Notes: generated from the letters alone by a model not told the origin. Shown: positions 22,481 through 34,020, numbered from the stretch's first letter. The stretch is DNA of 64,000 bases from Dysidea avara (GCF_963678975.1 NC_089273.1:4675788-4739787), one strand, 5' to 3'. A program made the numbers and translations.

Positions 22481-23110
22481 TAATAAATCTGTGGTAATAA
22501 GATACTATCAACATGTAAATTATAGTGCAGCATTTAAAATTCAACATTTATCAAGTTTAAACAATATTCTTAATTCTACACTTAATATACCTTTTACTGA
22601 TTTATATAAAAAAAATTGTTTTGTTATTATCACTATGACTGTTGTATTAATTCAAGTAGTTTACTGTTCTATTAGAGAATCTCTATCATCTGTAATCATA
22701 AACATTTTCTGCTTTATACAAGAAGGCTCAGTCAGTGCTGCATATCAGTGGTGTCAGGCCTGGCTCACTTCTTACAGTTACAACTGGTTAGTCAAACACA
22801 TATACATGCTATACTAAAGGGTATCTACAAATTTCTAAGGATTGATTACTTTCAGTGAGTGCAGAAATGAGTTGCTCTATGTAGTGTGCAGTAGTCATTG
22901 GAACCTGATACCATCGGAAGTGGTTAAAGGTATCTGCACTAAGCAATACAGAGTTACAGTAACTTGTACAGGCCTACGTATATATACTTGCCGTGGATAT
23001 GTACATCTACTTTACGATATAATCAATAAATACCTGTCTTTATCATCGCCAACATCTATTAGATAAACAGCCCACTCTAGTAGATCTGTTTAATTCCATT
23101 GAGATCAATC
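22481..23110 (+). other. Possible small exons, unrecognised
   Basis: A frame ending at about 22780 (SVSAAYQWCQAWLTSYSYNW before a GTTAGT donor) is followed by an acceptor (GATTACTTTCAG, 22855) and a frame with CRNELLYVVCSSHWNLIP and EVVKGICTK. Cys/Trp content and splice signals are suggestive, but no family is recognised and no start exon is found. The end of the interval (near 23065-23105) resembles 18570-18635, so part of the interval is a diverged duplicate of the ML-like 3' region in the same orientation, which argues against a new plus-strand gene. Confidence 0.2.
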
Positions 23111-23830
23111 ATTATTGTTACAGATTGTCTCTTTTTGGTGAATATTATTATTTCTTAATAATATGAACAAAATGAATCCTAATTCTATTTTGCGCTCTCC
23201 TATATATGTATGTCCCAATGTTTCACTCAACTCTTACAGTATCACAACTTTAGTAATGCTGAGTTGTAATTTTGCTTGTGTATTTGTTTTTGCAACCTGG
23301 AAAGCAACCTTATTCAATTCTTAAGCATATTAATAGTAGTAAAACCCTGTCTTTGCAAATCAAATAATAAATAAATGTATATAGCTTCCTTAACATGTTT
23401 CTATGGATTCAATGTGGGTTTCCCATGCTAGCTACGCTGCACTATTCTTGTCTGTTCTTCATAACTTAGTTCTGCCAAACAATCAGGTGTTCCTCTACAA
23501 GTTCAAATTTTAGCCACATGCTAAAGAAACAAGGAGACGTTTTCTAAGATAGTGTCATGATTAATAATATTATTATGGTATTTTAAATGTTGCAAAAGGG
23601 GTATCAATTCAATACACATTCAATGTAATTAATTATCAATGATTTCTGATTGTTCAGAAATATAAACTGAGACAAGCTTTTGGCTTCAAAATTGGTCAGA
23701 AGTGAGAAACACTGAGATACTTTTAAATCAAATAATTACAAAACTTCAGGTTTGTATATCTTTCTAATAATATTGCTTTCTCAATCCAGTTATACAACTA
23801 CAGGTATACTGTATTGTAGTATCATAATAA
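23111..23830. other. Intergenic; nothing recognised
   Basis: AT-rich sequence with no open frame, repeat or signal that I can support. Confidence 0.4.
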
Positions 23831-24070
23831 TGTGACTGGGTCTGAGAAATCCAGTCTTAACACCTTTCTGATCACGGGACTTTAATGATGCATGTACAAC
23901 TTCACATTGAAATTGCTTACCATACAGCTTGAAACATTTACAGATAAATTGCTATGATGTATGCTCCACTTCGTATTGTAGCTATCATTTTAATAAACCA
24001 CACAAAATAAAGGAAATTTGATGTCTGGAAAAGGTTGCATAACTACGTAGTTTATGTAGAGCCAGTCACA
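23831..24070. mobile_element. TGTGAC-type MITE, diverged
   Basis: 240 bp between TGTGACTGGGTCTGAGAAAT and the inverted terminus TAGAGCCAGTCACA, followed by TA. Internal sequence is weakly related to family B. The inner parts of the terminal repeats are eroded, so this is an older insertion. Confidence 0.55.
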
Positions 24071-24922
24071 TATATAATTGTAGTTACACTCTACAGTACA
24101 TAGTATTCATTACAACAAGAAATATCATAATGAGTTACCAATCCAAACTATTTCTTTACATTGCAATGAAATAGAGAACGTATGGTAGTGGAGAGCCATG
24201 TGTTGTATTGATCCTGTCTGAAATGTAACTGTTTGATTACTTCCATAATCAGCCTCAGACATTGCAAAGTTGACTACCAGAGCCAATGAGTTAGGTATTG
24301 AACTGTTTGATGATGATAACCTATCACTCAGGCTGAATAATATTCAAAAAAGCTAATCCTACTTATTACTGAATAGTCCGTATAGCCATGTACCAACACC
24401 GGCTAGGGGCAGATTCCAAAATGCCTCATGGAACAGAACAATGGTTTGTGCACAACAGCTATACTGTATAAGCCTATAAACATGACTGAATCCTTCAACA
24501 ATTAGTTGGATGGCTGTAGCCAGCTACCAGATCACTCTTGGAAATGTTTAAAATCTCTTTGTAAGTTTCATTTAGCACGTAGCTTCAACAACTACCAATG
24601 TTAACCAACTAACTGACCAAGAGATCACATGGTGTGTTACAGTGATTATAATGAATCATCAAATTTTAGTTTAAAACTGTAAATTATTTGTTGTTGGTAC
24701 ATGAATATGTTTATAACTTCCCCACTACCACAGTTATGGAATGTAAACAGTATTATACCATATATGATAAGTGATTGGTCATGTTGCTATTATTAGATTT
24801 GTTGATGTTAGCAATGATGAGTCATGTGTGAGAAAGTACTTTCAGTGGTATATTTGTAATACAACAAATGCAAGTCAGCAATGAACTATACGTAAATTAC
24901 TACATAAGCACAAGCAAAGCAG
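24071..24922. other. Upstream region of FReD gene C
   Basis: AT-rich DNA with no recognised gene or element, ending at the TATA box of gene C. Confidence 0.35.
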
Positions 24923-24930
24923 TATAAAAG
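24923..24930 (+). promoter_or_regulatory. TATA box of FReD gene C
   Basis: TATAAAAG lies 39 bp before the ATG at 24962, the same arrangement as gene B. The promoter is kept although the coding part is disrupted. Confidence 0.65.
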
Positions 24931-24961
24931 AGCAGCACAGTTGTAATGTGATCAGTCTACA

Positions 24962-27027
24962 ATGACGAATACTATCACTAATTCAATAGCAGTAATAGTA
25001 ATTAACTGCTATAGGAATAGTACTGGTTGATGGAGAATGTCAAACTAATGGTGATCCCATTGAAAGTTGCTGTTGTCTTGGCTACAATAATACTCATTTC
25101 AACACAAAGAGTCCAGGAGTCTACACTATTGGTAATTTTGGTGGGGTGAAGTGTTCCAACACTAGAGTATACTGTGATACTAGTAATACTACCTCAGGAG
25201 GAGGAGGATGGTTAGTAATTCAGAGAAGAAAAGATGGAAGTGTTGACTTTGACAGAGACTGGGTAGATTATGAAAATGGATTTGGTAGTCTGACTGGAGA
25301 ATTTTGGTTTGGATTGCGTGGAATGCATACTATTACCCTTCAAGGACAGTGGGAGCTACGTATTGACTATACTTTTACTAATGGAACAAAAGGTTATCTA
25401 TCATACAGTAACTTTAGAGTAGGACCAGCCACTGAACAGTATCCATTAACCATATCAGGATTTGATGGAGCTACAACTGATCCATTTTACATCATTGACC
25501 ATTAGTGTTGTTTTAGTACAGCAAATTCATTTTGGTTTAGTTCTAGTTCTAGTACTCCAATTCTGTCATAGTTTTAGTTAGTTTTAGTTCTAGTACCCCA
25601 ATTCCACTAAAGTTTTAGTTAGTATTAGTTCTGGTACCCCATATTTCTGTAATTTAGTTAGTATTAGTTTCATTTTAGTTAGTGTTAGTTTTAGTGTTAG
25701 ATATCTTCGCATATACTAACCTTGGTAGCACCCCCTAGACTTACAGAAACTTTAGATTTGGTGTTTTGATGTTCAGCACTATTTCCACTTACCATTGTGC
25801 ACAAATGAACAAAAGCTCTAATATAACTGAGCTTAAATAACCTAAATAGGCAAAATTAATGCTGAATAGCAATGTTTCAGAGGAGGTTGGACACAATACA
25901 AGCACTTCTGAAATTTATTTCTGTTAATTGCGTAATTCTTATATATGACAAGGAGTAAGTGATAGAAGAAATGTTTAGCAATATCCCCACCATGTTACCT
26001 TGTGCTTCTTAAGATGAACAGCAAATTCTTATTGCAAGGCAGGTGTGTGAGTTTCTAATTCTCTTTTTGATTCTCTGTAAGGCCAATTAAACTAGCGGCA
26101 TCCGCTCTTCTTTTTCAATACTCTGAGAGGCTTTGTTAGCATGCACATTGCTTTCTTCGACAATCATTGTGTTTAAATACACGTACATATGGCGATCCTA
26201 TAGTATTACACATGGATTCCACCCAGCGAATGCTTACGCACGTGATCCTGTAGATTTCAAGATCAATTTACGTGCCTGGAGTAGTGGGGTTGAATGGGGT
26301 TGACCGGCTGAATAGACTAAACTTGAAGTGCACTCTCGAATGGTATTTGTGAAAACTTTCGTGAACACTTGGTTAAACTTTCAATACAAAATGTATGCAC
26401 TCATGTGTGCATGTCCAACCTCCTCTGACAATGTTTATGGTAGCATTTGCAGGCATCACCATCTTCAAAGAAAAGTGCTAAGTGGTTATAGTGTACAACA
26501 CCCTTTTATGTAGGATTGCTTGAGAAACCTTTTAGTTAATTCTAGTTCTTGAACTAAAAGTTTTAAAGGTTTTGGTTTAGTTCTAGTTTTTGAACCAAAA
26601 CTTGAAAGAATTTTAGTTTAGTTTTAGTTTTAGAACTAAAATAGACCACAATTTTAGTTTAGTTCTAGTGTACTAGAACTAGAATTAAATTGCTGTACTA
26701 AAACTAGATTTAGTTCTAGTTCCTTAGAACTAAAACAACACTATTGACCATCACAGTGGTCGGTCATTAAACCAGATGAAATTCACTACTAAATATATAT
26801 ATATATTATGTACTCTTGCTACAAGGGATAGGCACAATGATAATTGGGTTCATAACTGTGCAACTCACCATAATGGTGGTAATGCTGGTGGATGGTGGTA
26901 CAATGCTTGCTGTGGTATAAATTTGAACCATCCATACAATCACAAACGTACAGTATACCTGAATGACCACCATCATGCTCTACCATTTGTTGAAATAAAA
27001 ATTAGGCCCAAGAACTGCATCATTTAA
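24962..27027 (+). pseudogene. FReD gene C, split by a hAT-like element
   Basis: Paralogue of gene B. The ATG at 24962 begins MTNTITNSIAVIVI, a signal-peptide start; one frame change near 25005-25010 leads into TAIGIVLVDGECQTNGDPIE, then SCC, a Cys-rich segment and GGGGWLVIQRRKDGSVDFDR, WVDYENGFGSLTGEFWFGLR, and QWELRIDYTFTNGTKGYLSY up to TTDPFYII. There the 1241-bp element at 25503-26743 interrupts the codon row. After it the gene resumes with SLNQMKFTT, an extra 33 bp (in frame, containing an AT run) just before RDRHND, then CATHH, GGWWYNACC and a proper end, RPKNCII. From 25146 to 25502 it is nearly identical to gene B, hinting at recent duplication or gene conversion. Unless the insertion is removed from RNA it cannot make a whole FReD. 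Confidence 0.9.
25503..26743. mobile_element. hAT-like element inside FReD gene C
   Basis: 1241 bp with perfect 15-bp terminal inverted repeats TAGTGTTGTTTTAGT and perfect 8-bp target duplications TTGACCAT (25495-25502 and 26744-26751), diagnostic of hAT-type insertion. The subterminal zones (about 25535-25700 and 26520-26730) are filled with repeats of TTTAGTTCTAGT-like words in opposite orientations. The centre (about 25700-26500) has no transposase-like frame; the 61-codon frame at 26328 is not recognised. Non-autonomous. Confidence 0.9.
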
Positions 27028-27235
27028 AGCTTTTCTATTAGCTCATGTGTCATGTGTGTTAGTAATGACATAAATTATCGTATAGTATACAGAAACCAGT
27101 ATGTTGTAGTAAATACATACTTTGAGGGGATTTTCATTAAATAATTGTTAATGTGTATATGTGGTTAATCGTTTTAGCACAAGGATTTACAGCATTTTAA
27201 AATGCTTCATATACATTTAGTTGTCAGTGTATTAC
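27028..27235. other. 3' flank of gene C
   Basis: AT-rich; no gene or clear polyadenylation signal. Confidence 0.35.
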
Positions 27236-27536
27236 CAGGGGCGGATCCAGACTTTTAAAAAGGGGGGTTCCACTTTGAAATTGCAACTTCAGCCTAGCTG
27301 TATAAGTTGAAGACAAAAAAAAAAAAAAAGGTTATCACCTGCTGACAATAGCTGCCACCTCACCAACTATATTTCCTTCCTTATTTATAACTAGATATAT
27401 GGATTGCTACACTGCTCCTCAAAAGACTACTGTGACTACTCTATTAGAGTATCTCGAGTAAGAGAGGCTTTTCAAAAGGGGAGTTCCATGGAACCCTTTG
27501 ACCCCCCCCCCCCCCCCCCCCCTGGATCCACCCCTG
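27236..27536. mobile_element. hAT-type MITE, CAGGGGCGGATCCAG ends
   Basis: 301 bp with ends CAGGGGCGGATCCAG and CTGGATCCACCCCTG. No 8-bp target duplication is visible, so flanks have changed. Inside, read on the minus strand, is the core shared with 7684-8077 and 29256-29564: the CTCTAATAGA motif (about 27430-27460), a TTATAAATAAGGA-like stretch, TATTGTCAGCAGGTGATAAC and a poly-T (poly-A on plus at 27315-27329). Near the right end is a 20-odd-base poly-C. Confidence 0.8.
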
Positions 27537-28656
27537 ATCACCATGTGATAAAGAAATCAGGTGATAATTGTTCACCCAACAAACACAATATACTTAGTGT
27601 ACAAGCATGTTCTTTGTAAAGGATAATTCACTGCTTTTATATATGTAGCATGGTTAAAGAGTACAGAGAGTATGCTATGGGTTGGGGTAAATTCATCACT
27701 ACACTCATAAATGTTGGTTTAGTAGAACCAAATAAAGAAATAATATTGATACCGAATTGAATTCTGAGTTGCAGCTGGCAGTGGAGTCTGGTGTCTGTTT
27801 TAGGAACTGACTATATATATGCATACAATTATCATGCCTAAGGCTATTACAAATAATCAATAATAGTTGTTTATGCATACAATCTAGCAAATCAGAAAAT
27901 TAGATCTTGTGAAAGAATTGAAAGCAATACAACCACAACATTTTTGGTAGGAGAGTGTGGGAGTTGCTAAGTAAAAACAGTCTTTCTGCACATTTGTAAA
28001 TATTATGGATGAGAGTAGGTGAGTGGGCTCAGCACCTAATTACACTCATTTGTAGTTATTACGTGCAGCTATTATTTGTCTCATTTGCTATACTGCAGTA
28101 GTTTCTTGTGCTAAACTTTAGGCACTCTGGTATGTACGTAATCTACCAGTAGTGGTAAGATTAATAATGTGCTACATTCTCATGCTCAATTATGTAAGTT
28201 CTCTATAATATGTGATCTAATTTGGAAAAATAAACTGTCTTTCAGGTTCTCCAAGTTTGATAACTCATAACTTTCTTTACCTTTAATGGATGTATTTGAA
28301 TCTTTGACACATCACTTTGCTAGACAAGGACTGTAAGCTGACAAAGTTTAAGATCACCACCTTATACACAAGACAGGTTATGATTTATTAAATCACATTA
28401 ATTTGAAAGGCTATATAAGACAGACAGTGTCATGCACATAATTATGTGTAGTTACATTAGACAGAGTTTATTACGTGTAACTCTTTTGATGGAGGCAGTC
28501 AGTGGAATTAGATTAGTATGCAAATCAAAGATCAAATTACAAACTTTACATATGTGATCTATAGGGTACATATATGAAAACCATTATTGTGTGGAGCATA
28601 AAAATATTATGCTTTTTCAAAAATCATTATAACTTGTACCATCAATCAGCATAATT
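27537..28656. other. Intergenic; diverged family B MITE at about 28208-28435
   Basis: Mostly AT-rich DNA without a gene. About 28208-28435 holds a worn family B element: TGTGATCTAATTTGGAAAAA, CCAAGTTTGATAACTCATAA and GAAAGGCTATATAAGACAGA. Confidence 0.45.
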
Positions 28657-28904
28657 TGTGACCATTCTGCAAAAATAGTGCATTTAGGCTTAAACTCCAA
28701 AATACAACTGTTACAGGTAATATCTCTGTTCTGGAATAGAATATTGACATTCTGTTACTTAAAAAGTTAATTAAAAGTTTAATAAGGCTGAAAATCGCAA
28801 TACCATAATAGCACAATCAGATGGTAGAAAAAGTTATGAGTGATTAAAGATAAAAAAGGAAATGTTATGTGCCCACACACCCTATTTTCACAGGCCTGGA
28901 CACA
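28657..28904. mobile_element. Family A MITE, diverged
   Basis: Starts TGTGACCATTCTGCAAAAAT and ends GTGCCCACACACCCTATTTT then CACAGGCCTGGACACA. Internal ATATCTCTGTTCTGGAATAG and TTATGAGTGATTAAAG blocks match the other family A copies. The termini no longer pair well, so it is older than 7235-7485 or 50613-50863. Confidence 0.7.
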
Positions 28905-28964
28905 TGTTACTCTTTAATATAGTTAATTGTATTACTATCAGATGACATTACCCTGCTTGGTGTG

Positions 28965-30200
28965 AGTGTAGGATATTATTCATACTTCCAGTACGTGTAC
29001 AAACGTGCAACTAGAAGCCGCTGCAATTTCAAAACAATCCAGGTTACAAGATGGCTTCATAGTTTGATTGCACCATATTTATGTATGGGGGAGCCCCAAA
29101 GAAAAAAATGTACCTTTTCTGTTTGAAACATTGTGCATGTCAAAGTAGCTGATTCCAATCAGATTAAAAACAAATACTCTTGTCTCTTGATATTTATTGA
29201 GTACATTAGAAAATACAGGCAGGAATGTCTAACAAATGTTTAATAGCATTTGAATCATAGGCGGTGGAGACGGAGGGGCCAGGGGGGCCATGGCCCCCCA
29301 CTTTTATGGGACACTGCTTGCAAGAAAAGATCGAGATACTCTAATAGAACGGTCAGGATCTGGATACTCTAATAGAGCAGTCACAGTATTCAGAGAAGCA
29401 GTGTAGCAAGTTACTTAGCTACGTATGTGTAGTTATAAATAAGGAGATATAATTAATTGGTGGAGAGCAGCTATTGTCAGCAGGCTGTGACCTTTTTTTT
29501 TTTTTGGTTTTCAACTTACAGCTGGCTTGGCCCCCTCACTCTTTGGCCTGCTCCACCTCCCCTGGTTTGAATGACATATGGAGGACAACGGTTACAAAAT
29601 TGGGATAAGCTTATTCATCCAGTGTTGCAATGCAACATAAAAACAAGTGCAACTGACCAACTGTAGACTCCTAGAGTAGTCAGTCTCTTATTACAGCAGA
29701 CATTGACAGTTTGCATAGTGTATGTTGTTACTGCAGATATATAGTTGGCTGGGATACTACGTACACCTGTATGTTGCTATGAATGCATTCTGCGTACAAA
29801 ACCATTTCAAAATGTTTCACTAAAATCTTGTGAGAATCATGGATTGATTGCTATTTGATTTATGAAGTGATATTGTCATCATGCCAGAGGCATTACAAGA
29901 AGAGCAATTAAGACAATAGATGAACCACACAAGATGCAGCTATTACAAATGAAGGTCTTTACCCTCAGTCATGGCCAACTTATCAATAATTTATATCAAC
30001 AAAAAGGACACAGTTTAGCTGCAAATACAGATTATTAGGCTATAGCTAATATAACCCACTTAGAGACAAATTTTTAAACCAAAAACACAAGATTGAAATT
30101 GCAGCATGAGTTGTAAACCAAAACTGCATGAATTCTGAATATATATATTTTACAAAATATTAAGATTCAAACTTCAGGAGATGATCATGACACACTGTGT
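28965..30200. repeat. Segmental duplication, copy 3 (diverged, interrupted)
   Basis: Blocks at 28965-29215 (CTTCCAGTACGTGTACAAAC, CAACTAGAAGCCGCTGCAAT, TTTGAAACATTGTGCATGTC) match about 13025-13215 and 17535-17740; blocks after 29740 (CAGATATATAGTTGGCTGGG near 29733, GCATTCTGCGTACAAAACCA, CACTAAAATCTTGTGAGAAT) match the continuation of copy 2. The copy is interrupted by the MITE at 29256-29564. No FReD coding sequence was found attached to this copy. Confidence 0.6.
29256..29564. mobile_element. hAT-like MITE in duplicon copy 3
   Basis: 309 bp with ends CATAGGCGGTGGAG and, inverted, CAGGGGAGGTGGAG, flanked by ATTTGAAT (29248-29255) and GTTTGAAT (29565-29572), 7 of 8 identical. The inside holds GGGGGGCCATGGCCCCCC, two CTCTAATAGA motifs (from 29329), the TTATAAATAAGGAGATATA core and a poly-T near 29492. 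Non-coding. Confidence 0.8.
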
Positions 30201-30658
30201 AAATAGTTCAATATTCACTATGTTTATGCATTGATTATTGTAATGCTTGGTAATGAGATACTGTAGCATAAGCAGTGGAGATCTTTCATGTAGATCACAG
30301 CACCATTATTTTAGTTTAAATTATTCTAAATCATTTTATTTAATTTTCTTTGTTCTACATTATAATTATACTTTCCGATTTAAAAAAAATATTCTGTTAG
30401 TTATCACTATGACTGATAGCATATCTTCAGATGTATTCATTATTTCTTATCTACAATACTTTATGCACAGCACAATTCAATAACCTTTGAAAGACTATCT
30501 ATAAAAGAGTCAAATACTCCAATAGAACAATCATTATAACTACACTACTATAGGAAAGATGATATAGTCTGAGAATGTAAGAGTTGAATAAGCAATTGAG
30601 CAAGTGTTATTAAAAGCATATTTGGAAAAGTAAACTGGAATGGACTTGCCCAATCAAC

Positions 30659-30939
30659 CACAGCAAAACTCATGTATGGATACTAAATATTACTGACTGA
30701 TACTAACTCCGTATTGTATTCCGTATTGCTCCATCAGGGGACCATCTTGTGACCATTATTCAAATTCTGTCAAAATTTGCACACTAATAGTCTACTACTA
30801 TGACTAGTAATGTAGTTTTGCCTCTGGCTAAGCTTTACTTTTAAAACATAGTTCCAAAGCTGAGTGATACTGAGTAAAATTCAATAAATACAGAGTTAGT
30901 ATCAGTAAGTATTTTTTAGTATCCATGAGTTTTGCTGTG
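30659..30939. mobile_element. Long-TIR element
   Basis: CACAGCAAAACTCATGTATG followed by GATACTAA...ACTGATACTAACTC at the left is mirrored at the right by GAGTTAGTATCAGTAAGT and TTTTTTAGTATCCATGAG then TTTTGCTGTG, giving inverted repeats of more than 50 bp around a roughly 170-bp centre. The pairing may extend outward to about 30647 and 30948 (GCCCAAT against ATTGGC). It looks like a foldback or MITE element; superfamily not assigned. Confidence 0.7.
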
Positions 30940-32855
30940 AATTGGCAAATTATTTGAAGCTTCAGAATAATAAAGTAGCTGTTATAACACTGCAGTTCAA
31001 CTGGATAACAGTCTCCATGGTAACAATTATGAAAGCTTTATACAGTAATGATTGAAAAAATGACAAATATTTCAAATAGCTACAAGCTAGAAAATACTGA
31101 GCCACTAAAACACAAATTAAAATCAATAGGGACCTTTAAGTGGTAATGCAGATATTCAGACGTACAATGTATAATATTTCTATTTGACAAAATACATTAA
31201 TTTTGTAGCCAACAAAATGTCGTTTTGATGTGGGTTTCAAAATGTCCAATATTAATTGTGATTATAAACTGAGAGGTAGTTCATGGCTCCAAAACACCCA
31301 AAATGGTGCATGAAGTCACTACGAACATTCCAACATTCAAAATATGTATTAGTATTTCAATAAACAATTATTATTACAATATAAACCTTTTTACCGAGAG
31401 ACAAACTCAACAGCACAAGTTTATAGTAATCAATCATACAATACATCCAGTGGACAATTAGCTACATTTCCATTTGGTTACACACTCAGTTATGAAAACA
31501 TTGAGGGTGGTGACTAACGAGATCATGGGCTTTAGAATAATGACTATATTTGGAGTATGAAAATAACTGGATTTGTAACTCCATAATTCAGTATTTTTAT
31601 GGATTTCTCAGATAGTGTACAAGAGTCCCAGCTCATAACCCCCATTATAATCATAACACATGTTATGTTTTCAGGCCACACATCTAGATTTTAAAAGCTT
31701 TAACTTAAGCCAAAATCTCTGCATTTGTTTTCCATGTAATGGGCATTAGCTAGTAAGTTACAGTACTTCCAAAAATCAGTGACCTTTTGAGCTGCATTTT
31801 CAAATATATGTGTTGGTAACACATTTTTCATAGCTAGCTTAATAAGTGATCGCATGTATGCAAAACAACTTCTACATGCTATGACATACAAGATATAATT
31901 AGACCCTTTCATGGTGGATTTGGAGGTGTCTATATTACTTAGACCATTTCCATGTTTATTATGCGTATCAACTCTCACACCTAAAAATTAATTTTAAACC
32001 CGTACTGGGTGGAGAGATGGCTTGTTTATATCAATCAATGCTATGTTTCTCTGTTACAAGCAGCTGTCAAGAGTGTTAAGGTACAACAACTACATAAAGG
32101 TAGTAAGTTAGACCTCAGATTAAGTAATTTAGTAACCCTCAGGCCCTGTAGTAATGCCTTCACTTTGCTCAGACTCCACAACACAGGGCCGTCAGGTTGC
32201 TATAATGATATTACTTAGACCCCTGTGGTCTGAAGTCTAACTATTACATGTACATAAAGTATAGATGCTGGTATCATGGGTCAAGGGGTATTGTGGGTCA
32301 CATAGCTTTAAATATATTTAGCGGGTTAGATTTAGAAAGAAAGGGATGATACCACTTCAGATCGACATACTGTAGACAGTGCTAATCATGAATCCAATTA
32401 GTTGATGATGCCATAGTTCTTTAAGCTGCTTCACTATGAGAACACTGTCCCAGATTAGCTACTCGTACCCCTCACCCTGTAGCTAGTAAAGTTACAGTAT
32501 AAAGTGCACCAACTAAGTTGACTATGGCATTTCAACTGTCATTATAGAGTGCCTGTAAATATTTTCATAACAACTAGAGAAAAGATCATAGAGCCCACCA
32601 CATGGTAGGAAAATTTTTGAATTTTAGCCTAAGGATAGTGTGGTTTATGATTACACCTTTCCCTACAAGTAATCAGGGTCACAATATTAAGTGATAGCAG
32701 TGGTTTAAGTGACTCTTAATTACAACGACCACTCTACTCTTTGGCTTCCATTATTTTATAGCTTTTTCCCCAATAAATATAGCTAGGGGGAGAATATCTA
32801 TTTATTTGCTGTAGTCTAGAGTTGGGTCCTCAAGCGCCTGTTTGAGGTATATATA
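30940..32855. other. Intergenic; no supported gene
   Basis: Two neighbouring frames, 31700-31978 (minus, 92 codons) and 32009-32218 (plus, 69 codons), have no recognisable domain, start context or splice partners. The rest is AT-rich with nothing recognised. Confidence 0.35.
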
Positions 32856-33500
32856 CAGGGGCGGATCTAGGATTTATAAAAGGGGGGGGGGGGGGCTAAC
32901 TCAAGGTACTAATCTCTTGGGTAGAGATGTGTGAAGCACACTTCCCAGCATGCAAAGCATGCTGGAACTAGGGGGGTCTGGGGGCATGCCCCCCCCTGGA
33001 AAAATTTTGAAAATAGATGCTAAAATACTGCAATTTGAGACATTTCCACATAAAATTCATAATATTTCTGCCTGTAGATATTTTATATACTGCCTTTAGA
33101 TTGTAGGTATGGCTCTCTGAAGCATTTTGCTAATGGAAAAGTTTGGGTAGGTTACAGACAACCAAGTACATGATGCACCCCTCTCACAATTGTACAACAC
33201 TGAATAGGTGCATGTTAGAATAACAATGTTGAAAGTGGAAAATTTTGAAACTTGAACAATACAAGATTGAATCTGAGAGCATTTTCAATGGAAATTGTGT
33301 ACCTGAATTAAGTATTGCCATACATACAAACTGCACAAGTAGATGAATGAAGCACTTTAAACAGACCAATGCACTTCATTGTATGCATAGGTGCAGGTAG
33401 ATTTGGAAAAATTCCATATAACAGAACTAACTACATGTTTACAGTGAATGTTCTATTAGAGTAGTTAGCTGACTGCTCTATTAGAGTATCTCGATCTTGT
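32856..33500. mobile_element. Left part of a hAT-type element, CAGGGGCGGATC end
   Basis: Starts CAGGGGCGGATCTAGGATTT and a poly-G run, followed by GTGTGAAGCACACTTCCCAG, GGGGGGTCTGGGGGCATGCC and a GAAAAATTTTGAAAA phrase also seen near 11100 and 43660. At 33441-33495 it carries two inverted copies of the CTCTAATAGA motif. A matching inverted end (GATCTGCCCCTG) exists only at 35641-35653, 2.8 kb away, so the right boundary is unsure. Confidence 0.5.
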
Positions 33501-33724
33501 ACACCTCCAATGCTGATCCGAGTCCTTGTTGCATAAACTTTAGCATAAATCCACTGATAATACCTTGGAAAGATGTTTATAAGGTGGTTTTATGAGTATT
33601 TATATTATTAGTGATCATATAATTATGCTAAGACAAAATTTCATTATAATACTAAGCATATTGATCAAGTAAAGCCTAAATATGAAGGGGGGGGCTTCAG
33701 CCCCCAAAGCCCCCCCCCCCTCCG

Positions 33725-33756
<32 letters not shown>

Positions 33757-34020
33757 TTTATCTTTCAACCATCAATAGAGATGAAATGTTAAAATGAATA
33801 CATAAAATGAATTTGAAGAAAATTCTATGTCTTCTGTACAGTATCACGCTACAAAAAATGAAACGAGTTATCACGTGGGTGTTGATTGTCACACCGGATA
33901 TCAGTTTAATCAGCGAGGGCCTCTGGAAAGACCCTCTCTCAAAGTTCCTCCTCAGTCCTGGGACGGAGTAAACTAACCCAAGTGAACTAACCTGTGCAGC
34001 CTCGTATTTGTATGAAGCTA
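33501..34020. repeat. G/C-block MITE end and AT microsatellite
   Basis: At 33686-33724 GGGGGGGGCTTCAGCCCCCA then AAGCCCCCCCCCCTCCG is the inverted-block end typical of the G/C-rich MITEs here, followed by a pure AT run (about 33725-33752). No gene is seen in the rest. Confidence 0.5.
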
